DNA from: Clostridia bacterium
Lineage (GTDB): Bacteria; Bacillota; Clostridia; Oscillospirales; Acutalibacteraceae
NCBI GenBank assembly: GCA_017939855.1
Contig: JAGAZW010000066.1
Coordinates: 1 to 13,702 of the forward strand
Direction: 5' to 3'
Length of the DNA: 13,702 nt
In this document: positions 1 to 6,757 of the stretch, in pieces
Layout of the letters: each line of letters starts with the position of its first letter
How positions within the stretch are numbered: position 1 is the first letter of the stretch
Notes under the pieces: generated by a model
Told to the model about the DNA's origin: nothing
Seen by the model: only the letters and a program-made list of their open reading frames with translations
Databases searched by the model: none
Made by a program: the position numbers and the translations under genes

Positions 1-337
1 CTTCATCATCTACTAAATATATATTGAGGTTTTGGTAACTAATATTATCCCCACTGAGAAAATATGCAATTTTTTTGCTCTTAGAGGATCTTAAAACAGT
101 GACATCGGTAAATTTTATCCCTTTTTTTACAGATTCGTATTTGTCTACCTGCGCCGAAGCTGCAAGTGTAAAGCCTTTTCTCGACCTGAGCATCCCGTTT
201 TTAAACCAGACGTTTTGGCAATCTGACAGTTGGTTATCGGCAATATGCATCGGCTCAAGATATTTGTTTATGCCCCCGTCAAGAAGCGGATAGCAAAATT
301 TTAGCCCCTTGTCCTTTTTTAAATACGGATACTTCAA
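1..337 (-). CDS. Phage structural protein, N-terminal part (possible head-completion/DNA-stabilisation protein)
   Basis: An open frame runs leftward from a TTG codon at 337-335 to the window edge, giving 112 codons with no stop. The TTG is preceded by GAGGTG six bases upstream. It lies just past the stop of the adaptor-like gene, so the two are probably translationally coupled. Around residues 30-50 the protein reads DNQLSDCQNVWFKNGMLRSR, then KGF. This 'N-x-W-x-x-x-G-x-L-R-x-R-x-G' start resembles phage proteins that stack under the portal or form tail beta-propellers. P22 gp10 is a functional analogue by position, coming after coat and gp4. The match is by general pattern and gene order only, and a tail or receptor-binding protein is equally possible. 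The C-terminus is off the window. Confidence 0.6.
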   Translation of the reverse strand, partial: MKYPYLKKDKGLKFCYPLLDGGINKYLEPMHIADNQLSDCQNVWFKNGMLRSRKGFTLAASAQVDKYESVKKGIKFTDVTVLRSSKSKKIAYFLSGDNISYQNLNIYLVDDE

Positions 338-340
338 TTA

Positions 341-691
341 CTACACCTCGCTAACTTTTGGCATAACATCTTTTATAAGGTGTTTGTCGGATTTTACACA
401 GGCTCTTTTGGCGTTGTAAATACGGGTGAAAACTTCGTTTTTCTCCCTGTCAGACTCACCTAAAGAAAGCAACATACACATACCATACGTCACAGCTTCT
501 AAAAAGTTATTGTCAAACTCAAGATTTTCCATAAGTGTCTGTGTTTTGGTCTTGCCCGAAAGATCTGTAATAATCTCGTTGAGCGCAAAAAGGGCTCTTT
601 TTTTTATTCCCTCATCTTCAGCTATAGTACCATCAAAACGACAATATCCCAAAAGCATCATAGCAGATTCATATATATCATACCCTGTCAT
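341..691 (-). CDS. Putative head-tail adaptor (connector) protein
   Basis: This 116-aa mostly helical protein probably binds under the portal ring to close the head and accept the tail. The start is ATG at 691, preceded by AAAGGA nine bases upstream. A longer in-frame version starting at 724 lies wholly inside the portal gene and has no comparable site. The ATG overlaps the portal stop by 14 bases, which indicates translational coupling. Residues 29-45 (IKKRALFALNEIITDL) and 62-96 (NNFLEAVTYGMCMLL ... FTRIYNAKRA) follow the two-helix pattern of gp6/gp4-like adaptors: a helix ending in a DL turn, then an 'eAl.yG.a..La' helix, then 'f...Yn.kr'. The position directly after the portal fits. Assignment is from pattern and context, not a strong family signature. 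Confidence 0.55.
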   Translation of the reverse strand: MTGYDIYESAMMLLGYCRFDGTIAEDEGIKKRALFALNEIITDLSGKTKTQTLMENLEFDNNFLEAVTYGMCMLLSLGESDREKNEVFTRIYNAKRACVKSDKHLIKDVMPKVSEV

Positions 692-2291
692 CGCTTTCGT
701 TCCTTTCACTCTGATTTTGATCAAACAGTTCTTCTGTATTACTCAACATTCCTTTTGGTATTCTTTCAAGAAATTGATTTGCGTTTATTAGGCCTTTGTC
801 ATAAAGTGTATTAAGAATCTCTATCCTTTCACTCACTGTATAGGTAGCAGTATCCTCAACATCAACCTTAGCGTTAAGATAGAGGTTTTTGTATCTTTCG
901 GCATCAAACGGCATATACCAGTTTCCGCTTTTATCACTGATCCTGATTTTCCTCTCTCCATACTGGGTTACCCAAAAATCTGCCCATATTCGTGAAATTT
1001 CTTCCACAAAGCTATAAAATCTGCCTTTGATAAGCTTAATAGGAAGGGTCGCAGCACTATACATATTTTCGAGAGCACTTGCATTATCGGGTCTGCTGTC
1101 ACCTAAAGCTACTTCGTTGGCGCCGCTTTGAACGAGCGTATTTTGAATAAGGTTTTCAACCGCTGTGCCAAAATCCCGCAAACAATCAGGAGGGGTTATA
1201 TATTTTACAGCCCCTGCAACATCCTCGTTTGAACCGTAGATTTTAATTACCTGTCCGGGTTCGTTGGTTATATCCGTGTTTACAGTGTCACCGTTTACAA
1301 CCATTATGGGCATTCCCATAGTAACGCTCGACCAGACATTTGCCGTTATCATACGATTTATAGCAATCTGATTGGGGATAAGATATGTAACCTCGGTATC
1401 TCCATAGGCAAGGTTATTTCTCTCCTCCCAGCGAAATACACTCAAAGGATAAAGGCGAAGTCTGGTATCAAAACTTTTTCTCACCGTTACATCTTCGGTA
1501 ACCTTAACGCACTTAACAGTGACCTGGCCGTCCGCATTATACTCTTTATACAGCTTTGTGAGTAATTGTACCTTGCCAAAACTATCAGGCTTTATTGCAT
1601 CGAGTTGTCTTTGGTCTGCTCCATACTTCTTTGCCTCGAGTTTAACATAATCGGCACTAACCAGCGATGAGATTATGATAAAGGGCTGAGATTGTACATT
1701 CTCCAGATAGCCATCGGCAAAATAAAGGTCTTCAACCTTTAAGACCTCGCATTTTATATCTCCTGTGATTTCTATATCGGAATTTTTACCCATATACAGC
1801 CCCGTCTTCACATCGGGATCCCAATAGGTATAGATTATTCCCGTACCGCTTATATAGGCATTTTTAATCGCCCTTGAGCAAAGGCGGTCAAATCCTACAC
1901 GCTCAGCAGTTCCCGAGTGATATTGACTAAGTGCTTTCAAAACTATATTTATTTCGTCAACGGTTTTTTTACCCTTAAAATGAAAATCCGAATCTTTTGT
2001 TAACTTCTTGATGTATTTACCATTTGTACAAGACGGTACCCCCTCAGCATCAAAATGTACCGAGAAAGGATTCGACACTATTTGTGACATTTTATATTCG
2101 CCTATTCTCTTTACAATGTTATGGCGAACAAGGGGGCGATCGTTGGCGCCACTCACCCCGTACCACTGGTCACCGGTATAGAAGCGTTCGTTTATACGAC
2201 TTTGTTCATAAATTCCTTTAGAGCCGATTGAGTTTTTAAAATTATAACAATCTTTGTATTCTTGGAATATTCTCTTAGGTTCTAAATTCAT
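678..2291 (-). CDS. Phage portal protein
   Basis: This 537-aa protein would form the dodecameric portal, the channel at one capsid vertex through which terminase pumps DNA. The ATG at 2291 has a perfect AAAGGAGG site. Near the N-terminus it reads NERFYTGDQWYGVSG, then RPLVRHNIVKRIGEYKMSQI. This 'x-F-Y-x-G-D-Q-W ... P-x-x-N-I-x-K' start is typical of portal proteins. The middle has an AYGDTEVTYLIPNQIAINRM segment, and the last third has SGANEVALGD and NASALENM before a long helix, as in the portal stem and crown regions. The C-terminus is rich in Asn, Glu and Asp. Unusually, the gene follows the capsid gene instead of lying between terminase and scaffold. A hairpin separates it from the capsid gene. 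Confidence 0.88.
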   Translation of the reverse strand: MNLEPKRIFQEYKDCYNFKNSIGSKGIYEQSRINERFYTGDQWYGVSGANDRPLVRHNIVKRIGEYKMSQIVSNPFSVHFDAEGVPSCTNGKYIKKLTKDSDFHFKGKKTVDEINIVLKALSQYHSGTAERVGFDRLCSRAIKNAYISGTGIIYTYWDPDVKTGLYMGKNSDIEITGDIKCEVLKVEDLYFADGYLENVQSQPFIIISSLVSADYVKLEAKKYGADQRQLDAIKPDSFGKVQLLTKLYKEYNADGQVTVKCVKVTEDVTVRKSFDTRLRLYPLSVFRWEERNNLAYGDTEVTYLIPNQIAINRMITANVWSSVTMGMPIMVVNGDTVNTDITNEPGQVIKIYGSNEDVAGAVKYITPPDCLRDFGTAVENLIQNTLVQSGANEVALGDSRPDNASALENMYSAATLPIKLIKGRFYSFVEEISRIWADFWVTQYGERKIRISDKSGNWYMPFDAERYKNLYLNAKVDVEDTATYTVSERIEILNTLYDKGLINANQFLERIPKGMLSNTEELFDQNQSERNESDDRV

Positions 2292-2311
2292 TCTTATCCT
2301 CCTTTTTTTAA

Positions 2312-2341
2312 AAGGGGTTGCCTTGATAGGACAACCCCCTT
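2312..2341 (-). terminator. Hairpin between capsid and portal genes (partial terminator or processing site)
   Basis: Read on the minus strand, GGGGTTG-type arms (2314-2320 with 2332-2338) pair perfectly. They are extended outside by AA/TT across a one-base bulge and inside by CCT/AGG (2321-2323 with 2328-2330) around a TGAT loop. In the leftward transcript the downstream arm runs into UUUU and then an A-rich stretch. It sits in the 54-base gap after the capsid stop. It could lower transcription into the portal gene, since capsid needs many copies and the portal only twelve, or it could protect the capsid mRNA 3' end. The short U tract argues for partial termination at most. Confidence 0.5.
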
Positions 2342-2345
2342 ATAA

Positions 2346-3524
2346 TTATTCACTTACTGTAACAGTTGCTACATCGGAATTGGTTGAGGCTATACCATCA
2401 ACAATTACCTTTACAAAGAAATAATAACTTCCGGCAGTAAGATCTGTGGGGATAGACATAGTTGCATTGGTTTCACCTGCAACCTTAGCAGCATTATTAC
2501 CCTGCTCGTCACTGCAGACATACCACTGATAGTTTAACGCACCCTCGCTCTGAGCAGAAACCGAAAGCTTACCGCTTATACTACCTTCTGTAACCTGTGC
2601 ACTCTGAGGCTGTGCAGTAATATCAACAGTGGGAGATATCCACGCCCAGATTGCATCAAGACCACTCTTTTTAACAAATACATCGTAATAAATACGGTAA
2701 TCAAACTTATAAGCATCTGCGTCCAGATTTTGTTCGGGGGTGAAAATTCTCATTTGCTCTGTTTTCTTAACAAGATGTGCACCCGATTTAGGACATACCA
2801 GCATATATACTTCACGTGCATTAGCCATAGGCTTAAAGCCGCCTGCTGTACCGTTATTAAAGCTATAGCCTGTCTTCATTCTTTCAGGCACTACGGGGAT
2901 AAGAGCGACACCGTTTATGGTGTTTACCTTAAGATTTACTTCGCCCTGCTTAAAATCAGAAACGGTTATCATACGTGAAATCTCGTTACTGTTCTGAATG
3001 GCAGCATACATACCGCTATCGATAAAAGCTACAAGCTCCTCGTCATAACCAACTTCGGCTCTTACCTGATTAATAAGCTCTATAAGTGCAGAATAAGGTT
3101 CTGCTACCTCACCTTCAATAAGGTTAGCCCTTGTTGCAGCGAGTCCTGCAAGTTTTGAAATAACATAGGCATCACATTCGGGAACAACCTTTGTTCTTAC
3201 ATATTCTCCTAAAATTTTACCTGCAAGATTTGCAATACCCGTTTCGTCCATATCCTCACGGTCAATCTGCAAGGAACGGGCACGATCCATAGACATAGTA
3301 TAAGAATTATTGCTTACGGTAATTGCGCCTCGTGTAAAACCGGTATCACGGTCGTAGTCGGCAAGACCCTGAAAATCCACATCGGGAATAATAACGGTCT
3401 TTGCACCGACAAATTTTGTAGCAAGTGCATTATCGGCAAAGAAGCCGGTTGCACTCTTTTGAGCAAACATGGTATCAAGTTCGTCAGAATATCTGACTGC
3501 GTTTTCAATAGAATTTATAGACAT
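2346..3524 (-). CDS. Major capsid protein with C-terminal Ig-like domain
   Basis: This 392-aa protein is the probable shell subunit. The start is ATG at 3524, with AGGAG seven bases upstream. The ten-residue upstream extension in frame overlaps the scaffold gene end and lacks a site. Residues 1-295 look like an HK97-fold coat of the kind without a proteolysed delta domain: an N-terminal FADNALATKFVGAKTVIIPD segment, a DYDRDTGFTRGAITVSNNSY loop, then MDRARSLQIDREDMDETG near residue 90 and a helical stretch to about 185. Residues about 300-392 form a separate immunoglobulin-like domain: QPQSAQVTEG, NYQWYVCSDE, then a 'T.agsYyffVkV' strand and a final SNSDVATVTVSE. Accessory Ig folds on capsids are known, for example the BIG2 domain of phi29 gp8. 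Gene position after the scaffold supports the call. Confidence 0.85.
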   Translation of the reverse strand: MSINSIENAVRYSDELDTMFAQKSATGFFADNALATKFVGAKTVIIPDVDFQGLADYDRDTGFTRGAITVSNNSYTMSMDRARSLQIDREDMDETGIANLAGKILGEYVRTKVVPECDAYVISKLAGLAATRANLIEGEVAEPYSALIELINQVRAEVGYDEELVAFIDSGMYAAIQNSNEISRMITVSDFKQGEVNLKVNTINGVALIPVVPERMKTGYSFNNGTAGGFKPMANAREVYMLVCPKSGAHLVKKTEQMRIFTPEQNLDADAYKFDYRIYYDVFVKKSGLDAIWAWISPTVDITAQPQSAQVTEGSISGKLSVSAQSEGALNYQWYVCSDEQGNNAAKVAGETNATMSIPTDLTAGSYYFFVKVIVDGIASTNSDVATVTVSE

Positions 3525-3541
3525 ATATTTTCTCCTTTTAT

Positions 3542-4153
3542 TTACTTGCCCCAAATTCCTTTTAAGAACTGGGACGCTGCGGCATCATAACCGAATGCTT
3601 CGTTTGAGCTCTGCGTACCTATGGCACAATTTTCGGCTATACACTTTTGAGAGTGTAATTTCTGTTTATCTCTTTCTTCTTTTAACAGATACCGAAGATA
3701 ACAGTTCAAAAGATTTCCACCGGAAATTTCACTAGCTTCAAGAACCTCTTCAGGAAGCGAATCTATACCAGTAATATCGGGGAAGTATTCTGATACTTCC
3801 TTAATATTATAGTTGTGTTGAGCCCCATCTCCTTCAAGCTCAATTATCCTACGGGCAATCTCCTCGTTACCGCCGCATTCGGATAAAATTTTGTTATATT
3901 TTTTATCCTTTTCCTCGTTTTCAAGATTTGTTATATAATCTCCTACCGCCTTTCCGCTTAAAACGGCAAGATTTTTAAGCCTTAGAAAATCATCACTAAT
4001 CATATCGTACTTCATACCCTTTTGTATAAAAGCAGAAGCCTCAGACAATGGGATTTCCTTTTGTTGCTTATTAAATTTTACAGGAATTTTTATATCTTGA
4101 AGTTTGGTGTCTTCTGTTTCCTGGTCAAATTTTATTTCGTTGATTTCTTCCAT
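3542..4153 (-). CDS. Putative phage scaffolding protein
   Basis: This 203-aa protein lies immediately upstream of the capsid gene with a 17-base gap, the usual place for the internal scaffold that guides procapsid assembly and then leaves. The ATG at 4153 has AAAAGGA upstream. The sequence is charged, lysine/glutamate-rich and largely helical. It has an acidic N-terminus (MEEINEIKFDQETED), a segment resembling IPVKFNKQQKEIPLSEASAF at about 24-43, a helical GKAVGDYITNLENEEKDKKY stretch in the middle, and a conserved-looking C-terminal end, AFGYDAAASQFLKGIWGK. A C-terminal basic/aromatic tail that docks on coat protein is normal for scaffolds. No serine protease motif is visible, so this is not a protease-scaffold fusion. 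The call rests on position and composition. Confidence 0.68.
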   Translation of the reverse strand: MEEINEIKFDQETEDTKLQDIKIPVKFNKQQKEIPLSEASAFIQKGMKYDMISDDFLRLKNLAVLSGKAVGDYITNLENEEKDKKYNKILSECGGNEEIARRIIELEGDGAQHNYNIKEVSEYFPDITGIDSLPEEVLEASEISGGNLLNCYLRYLLKEERDKQKLHSQKCIAENCAIGTQSSNEAFGYDAAASQFLKGIWGK

Positions 4154-4167
4154 CTTTTTTCCTTTTC

Positions 4168-4356
4168 TTACGGCTGGGGTGTACCGTCATAGCTTAAAAA
4201 TGAACTAAATTCCCCGATTACTTTCCCTTTCTTTTTTAAGAGCTTTTTTGAAAAATTCGGAGTATTTTTTTTGCGGCTTATAGGGCATACCATTCCCAAT
4301 ATTGCCCCCGATAAAAAGGAAGCAAGGCCTATACTGACAAAAATCACAATTTTCAT
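4168..4356 (-). CDS. Small single-pass membrane protein in the phage head module
   Basis: This is a 62-aa protein of unknown function. I chose the ATG at 4356, which overlaps the terminase stop as ATGA and has AAAGGA eight bases upstream. The alternative ATG at 4365 has no site. Residues 3-23 (IVIFVSIGLASFLSGAILGM) form one hydrophobic helix with small-residue spacing. It is followed by a strongly basic stretch (RKKN, KKLLKKKGK) that predicts a cytoplasmic C-terminus. The tail ends in GEFSSFLSYDGTPQP. I have the impression that small phage membrane proteins with a 'N/S-F-L-x-Y-D-G' tail recur in Firmicute prophages, but I cannot verify that here. Its position between terminase and scaffold suggests a head-assembly or DNA-packaging accessory role, which is inference only. 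Confidence 0.6.
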   Translation of the reverse strand: MKIVIFVSIGLASFLSGAILGMVCPISRKKNTPNFSKKLLKKKGKVIGEFSSFLSYDGTPQP

Positions 4357-5660
4357 ATATCCCATCCTTTGTTTATATCTTTTGCAGCAATAATGGGCGG
4401 GGTGTATTTCTTCTTTCCTTCACTAACTTCAGGATGGAAAAATCTCACATCATAGAAAGCATACCTTAATGCATCACAAAGATGGTTATTTTGATCTTTG
4501 GGAATACGCATACCGTTTTCGGTTTTTACATCATCGTATACATAGCTCGAAAGCTCCTTAACGGTATTCACACATTTAGGATTAACGATAATTTTATACT
4601 CGTTTATTTTCGCTATTCCATTTAAAATACTGTCCCTACCCTTAACCGACGGTGTTATTCTGGAAATGCCAAGTCGCCGTAAATCATCGTTTGATTTAGG
4701 TTCTGCCGCATCTGCCCTGATTCGCTCTTTTGAGTATCCTAAAGCCTTTATCTTATCCGCAATATCACAATTAAGCATCCGCTTTTGATAAAACTCATCG
4801 AAAATATAAATTTCCTTTTTTATCGGATTTGCCATAAAGGCTATAAATGCAGTAGGATCGTTGGTATAACCATAATCAAGACCGAAGAAGCTTTTCCAGT
4901 TATCCTTTTCGTTTTGGGGAATTTCTATAATTCCCTCCTGCCAGTTTTCAAATACCAGACCTTCGGAAATACCCCACTTCCCGAGTCCCGCCACCTCATA
5001 TTTGCGGCGATTGGTCTGTTTCATATCTTCGAAAACCGCCAAATCGGTTTCATCAAGAAACTCGTTTATAAGATAATTAGTTGAAAAAACCGATACGTTT
5101 TGTTTTGGCCGGTCAAAAAAACGTTTTTTCAGCCAATGTGTTTCACTCCAAGGATTAAAAGTAATAGTGGTCTGTTTGAAAAGTGGCGGCGGCAAACTGC
5201 CTCTCGGTACCGAAAGGTCTAATTTATCAAAATCCGCCTCATCTGCAATTTCAAACGCCTCCTCTATCCAACAGAAATTAAGATAACCCTTTGAAACGGT
5301 AGCGGACGCCAGTTTCAATACATCGTCAAAGCCTCTGAATAGAATTTTTTGCCCTGTCGGTATATAAGTCATTTCCATTGGACTTACCGTATTTTGCCAT
5401 AGGTGTGAAACGCCGAGTTTTTCCTGCGCCCATTTTAGTTGAGCAAAGGTCGAGTCACGGTGGGTGTTCATTACCTGACGGACTACTAAAAGATTACTGT
5501 CTTTATACTTCATAAGGCGAAATATGAAGTTTAAGGCGGTCGTTGTACTCTTCTTGGACGCCTTGCCCCCTTTAAGCACCCGATACCGACTTTCACAGTT
5601 CCAATAATCCGAGTAGCCTTTGCCGATAATACCGGACAATTTAAGGTGAGATGTCGTCAA
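4353..5660 (-). CDS. terL: Phage terminase large subunit (PBSX-like)
   Basis: This is the packaging motor: an ATPase that translocates DNA into the procapsid and a nuclease that cuts the concatemer. The 435 aa match the usual family length. The start is TTG at 5660 with GGTGA six bases upstream, overlapping the small-subunit gene by 20 bases. The ATPase domain shows a P-loop at 31-39 (GGKASKKST). The usual GK is KK here, a variant I recall from this family. The Walker B and catalytic glutamate are in LNFCWIEEA (127-135). The RNase H-like nuclease domain shows D262 in FGLDYGYTNDP, D317 in RIRADAAEPKS and D396 in NNHLCDALRYA, so the acidic triad is intact. The portal gene is not next to it, contrary to common order. 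Confidence 0.95.
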   Translation of the reverse strand: MTTSHLKLSGIIGKGYSDYWNCESRYRVLKGGKASKKSTTTALNFIFRLMKYKDSNLLVVRQVMNTHRDSTFAQLKWAQEKLGVSHLWQNTVSPMEMTYIPTGQKILFRGFDDVLKLASATVSKGYLNFCWIEEAFEIADEADFDKLDLSVPRGSLPPPLFKQTTITFNPWSETHWLKKRFFDRPKQNVSVFSTNYLINEFLDETDLAVFEDMKQTNRRKYEVAGLGKWGISEGLVFENWQEGIIEIPQNEKDNWKSFFGLDYGYTNDPTAFIAFMANPIKKEIYIFDEFYQKRMLNCDIADKIKALGYSKERIRADAAEPKSNDDLRRLGISRITPSVKGRDSILNGIAKINEYKIIVNPKCVNTVKELSSYVYDDVKTENGMRIPKDQNNHLCDALRYAFYDVRFFHPEVSEGKKKYTPPIIAAKDINKGWDI

Positions 5661-5901
5661 TAATCGTCACCGTCCTCTGCACAGCTTCAAAGGAACCCTC
5701 TCCTAAAATATTGCGCATTTCTTTTATCGCAGAAAGGTCGCCCGATGCGGCTTTCCTGTACAAAGCTATCATGACTGCGGCTTTTCTTGTGGGCTTTTTC
5801 ATTTCGAACCCTTCGTCTTTAAGCGACTGCACCTCCCGCTGCGATAATCTCTCATTGAGCAAAGCACATAGTATTGATTTTAATTCTTCACTTTTTTTCA
5901 T
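5641..5901 (-). CDS. terS: Putative phage terminase small subunit
   Basis: This 86-aa protein would recognise the phage DNA and recruit the large subunit. The start is ATG at 5901, with a perfect AGGAGG seven bases upstream. An eight-residue in-frame extension to 5925 has no such site. The C-terminal half (PTRKAAVMIALYRKAASGDL, then SAIKEMRNILGEG) follows the 'K-A-a-x-x-a-L-x-x-K-A-x-x-G-D-l-x-A-i-x-x-l' helix-turn-helix-like pattern of short TerS-type and DUF5681-type proteins found beside terminases. I cannot identify a separate DNA-binding domain, and the protein is shorter than most small terminases (about 130-180 aa). Its immediate 20-base overlap with the large subunit is the main support. 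It is the first gene of the phage block; no strong promoter is visible upstream. Confidence 0.65.
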   Translation of the reverse strand: MKKSEELKSILCALLNERLSQREVQSLKDEGFEMKKPTRKAAVMIALYRKAASGDLSAIKEMRNILGEGSFEAVQRTVTIIDDISP

Positions 5902-5961
5902 CGTGCCACCTCCTGCGATTATCAATATACACTGTAATTTGCGACTTTCACCGACATCTTC

Positions 5962-5990
5962 TTGAATATTGAAAAAATTTGGTGTATAAT
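5962..5990 (+). promoter_or_regulatory. Sigma-A type promoter of the DUF2975-UPF0237-UPF0210 operon
   Basis: A -35 element TTGAAT (5962-5967) and a perfect -10 element TATAAT (5985-5990) are separated by exactly 17 bases. Transcription would begin near 5997, giving a leader of about 24 bases with AGGGGG before the ATG at 6021. In the 119-base gap between the phage block and this operon I see no equally good promoter facing the phage genes. No operator palindrome is obvious, so expression may be constitutive. Confidence 0.85.
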
Positions 5991-6020
5991 GTGTCTATAC
6001 AATTCTTAGGGGGCAATTTA

Positions 6021-6473
6021 ATGAATAATCATAAAAGACTTTCAAAGATAACTCTTATTATTATCCATATTCTTATTCTTGCATTGGCAGTTTTGATTGT
6101 AATCCTTCCTTTCGCTGTCCAGTGGTATGCGGAAACTATGGGACGTTCTTCAAAACTTGCTACAGTTATTATGCTTACCTGTTACCCCTGTTCTCCCTTT
6201 GCCGCTTATGCACTTTTATGCTTGAGGAAATTTATCATAAATATCTCAAAAGGCGAATTTTTCATAACAAAAAACTTCACCTGTCTTAACGCAGTAGCAA
6301 TTTGCTGTCTTATTGCAGGCATCATAATGGCATTTGCGGGAACGCAATATATGCCGTTCTATATAAGTGCGGGTGCTGCAATTTTCTGCTCTTTGATAAT
6401 TCTGGTTTGTAAAAGCGTTCTTTTAGCGATAACAAACCAAAAAGAAGATATAAAGGAGAATACAAAAGAATGA
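6021..6473 (+). CDS. DUF2975-like four-helix membrane protein
   Basis: This 150-aa integral membrane protein has unknown biochemical role. The start is ATG at 6021 behind AGGGGG. An in-frame TTG at 5979 is rejected because it would lie inside the promoter. Four hydrophobic helices are visible at about 10-32, 45-68, 88-107 and 111-136. Between helices two and three is the stretch LRKFIINISKGEFFITKNFT, matching the 'L-r-x-x-l-x-N-I-x-x-g-x-x-F-x-x-x-N' signature I associate with DUF2975. Helix two carries LTCYPCSPF, also typical of that family. Family members often sit beside small HTH regulators, but here the partner is an ACT protein. The gene overlaps the next by four bases (ATGA). A helper role in sensing or signalling is inference. 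Confidence 0.72.
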   Translation: MNNHKRLSKITLIIIHILILALAVLIVILPFAVQWYAETMGRSSKLATVIMLTCYPCSPFAAYALLCLRKFIINISKGEFFITKNFTCLNAVAICCLIAGIIMAFAGTQYMPFYISAGAAIFCSLIILVCKSVLLAITNQKEDIKENTKE

Positions 6474-6739
6474 AAACCGTTATTTCAGTTATTGGAAAGG
6501 ATACTGTTGGTATCATTTCTAAGGTAAGCGCCGTTTGCGCAAAATACAATGCAAACATTGTCGATATAACCCAGTCCGTTTTACAGGATGTGTTTGTTAT
6601 GGTTATGCTAACCGACATATCCTCAATCAACTGTCCTTATCATGAATACGCCGAAGACTTTAAGGCTTTAGGTAACGAGCTGGGTGTTGATATAAGAGTT
6701 ATGCATGAGGATGTTTTTAATTCTATGCACCGCATTTAA
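6470..6739 (+). CDS. ACT domain-containing protein, UPF0237 family
   Basis: This 89-aa protein is essentially a single ACT domain with beta-alpha-beta-beta-alpha-beta order, a fold that usually binds amino acids or similar small ligands and regulates a partner. The N-terminus MKTVISVIGKDTVGIISKVS has the 'G-x-D-x-x-G-I' turn where ligands bind. It is followed by CAKYNANIVDITQSVLQDVF, the typical second strand region. The length and the 'NIVDITQ' core match UPF0237. It overlaps the upstream gene through ATGA and has AAAGGAG 11 bases upstream. It is followed 18 bases later by the UPF0210 gene. This pair is conserved in many Firmicutes and in pneumococcus, which suggests the ACT protein controls or senses for the UPF0210 protein. 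The ligand is unknown. Confidence 0.92.
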   Translation: MKTVISVIGKDTVGIISKVSAVCAKYNANIVDITQSVLQDVFVMVMLTDISSINCPYHEYAEDFKALGNELGVDIRVMHEDVFNSMHRI

Positions 6740-6757
6740 ACTGAAAGGATAGTCTTT

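Noticed and set aside
426..791. Plus-strand open frame of 121 aa
   Set aside because: It is antisense to the adaptor and portal genes, has no ribosome binding site or recognisable motif, and both opposite-strand genes fit phage families.
3469..3735. Plus-strand open frame of 88 aa
   Set aside because: It spans the junction of capsid and scaffold genes on the opposite strand, with low-complexity hydrophobic content and no start signal; an antisense shadow.
4353..5660. Degenerate Walker A (KK for GK) as a sign of a dead terminase
   Set aside because: I recall P-loops with KK in intact PBSX-type terminases, and the Walker B glutamate and nuclease acidic triad are all present.
5902..5980. Attachment site or leftward late promoter for the phage block
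   Set aside because: I looked for a direct repeat, an integrase-type core and a -35/-10 pair facing left. Only weak TATATT- or GATAAT-like boxes without a good -35 are present.
5979..6020. N-terminal extension of the DUF2975-like protein from a TTG codon
   Set aside because: The codons would overlap the -10 box of the promoter; the ATG at 6021 has a strong AGGGGG site.
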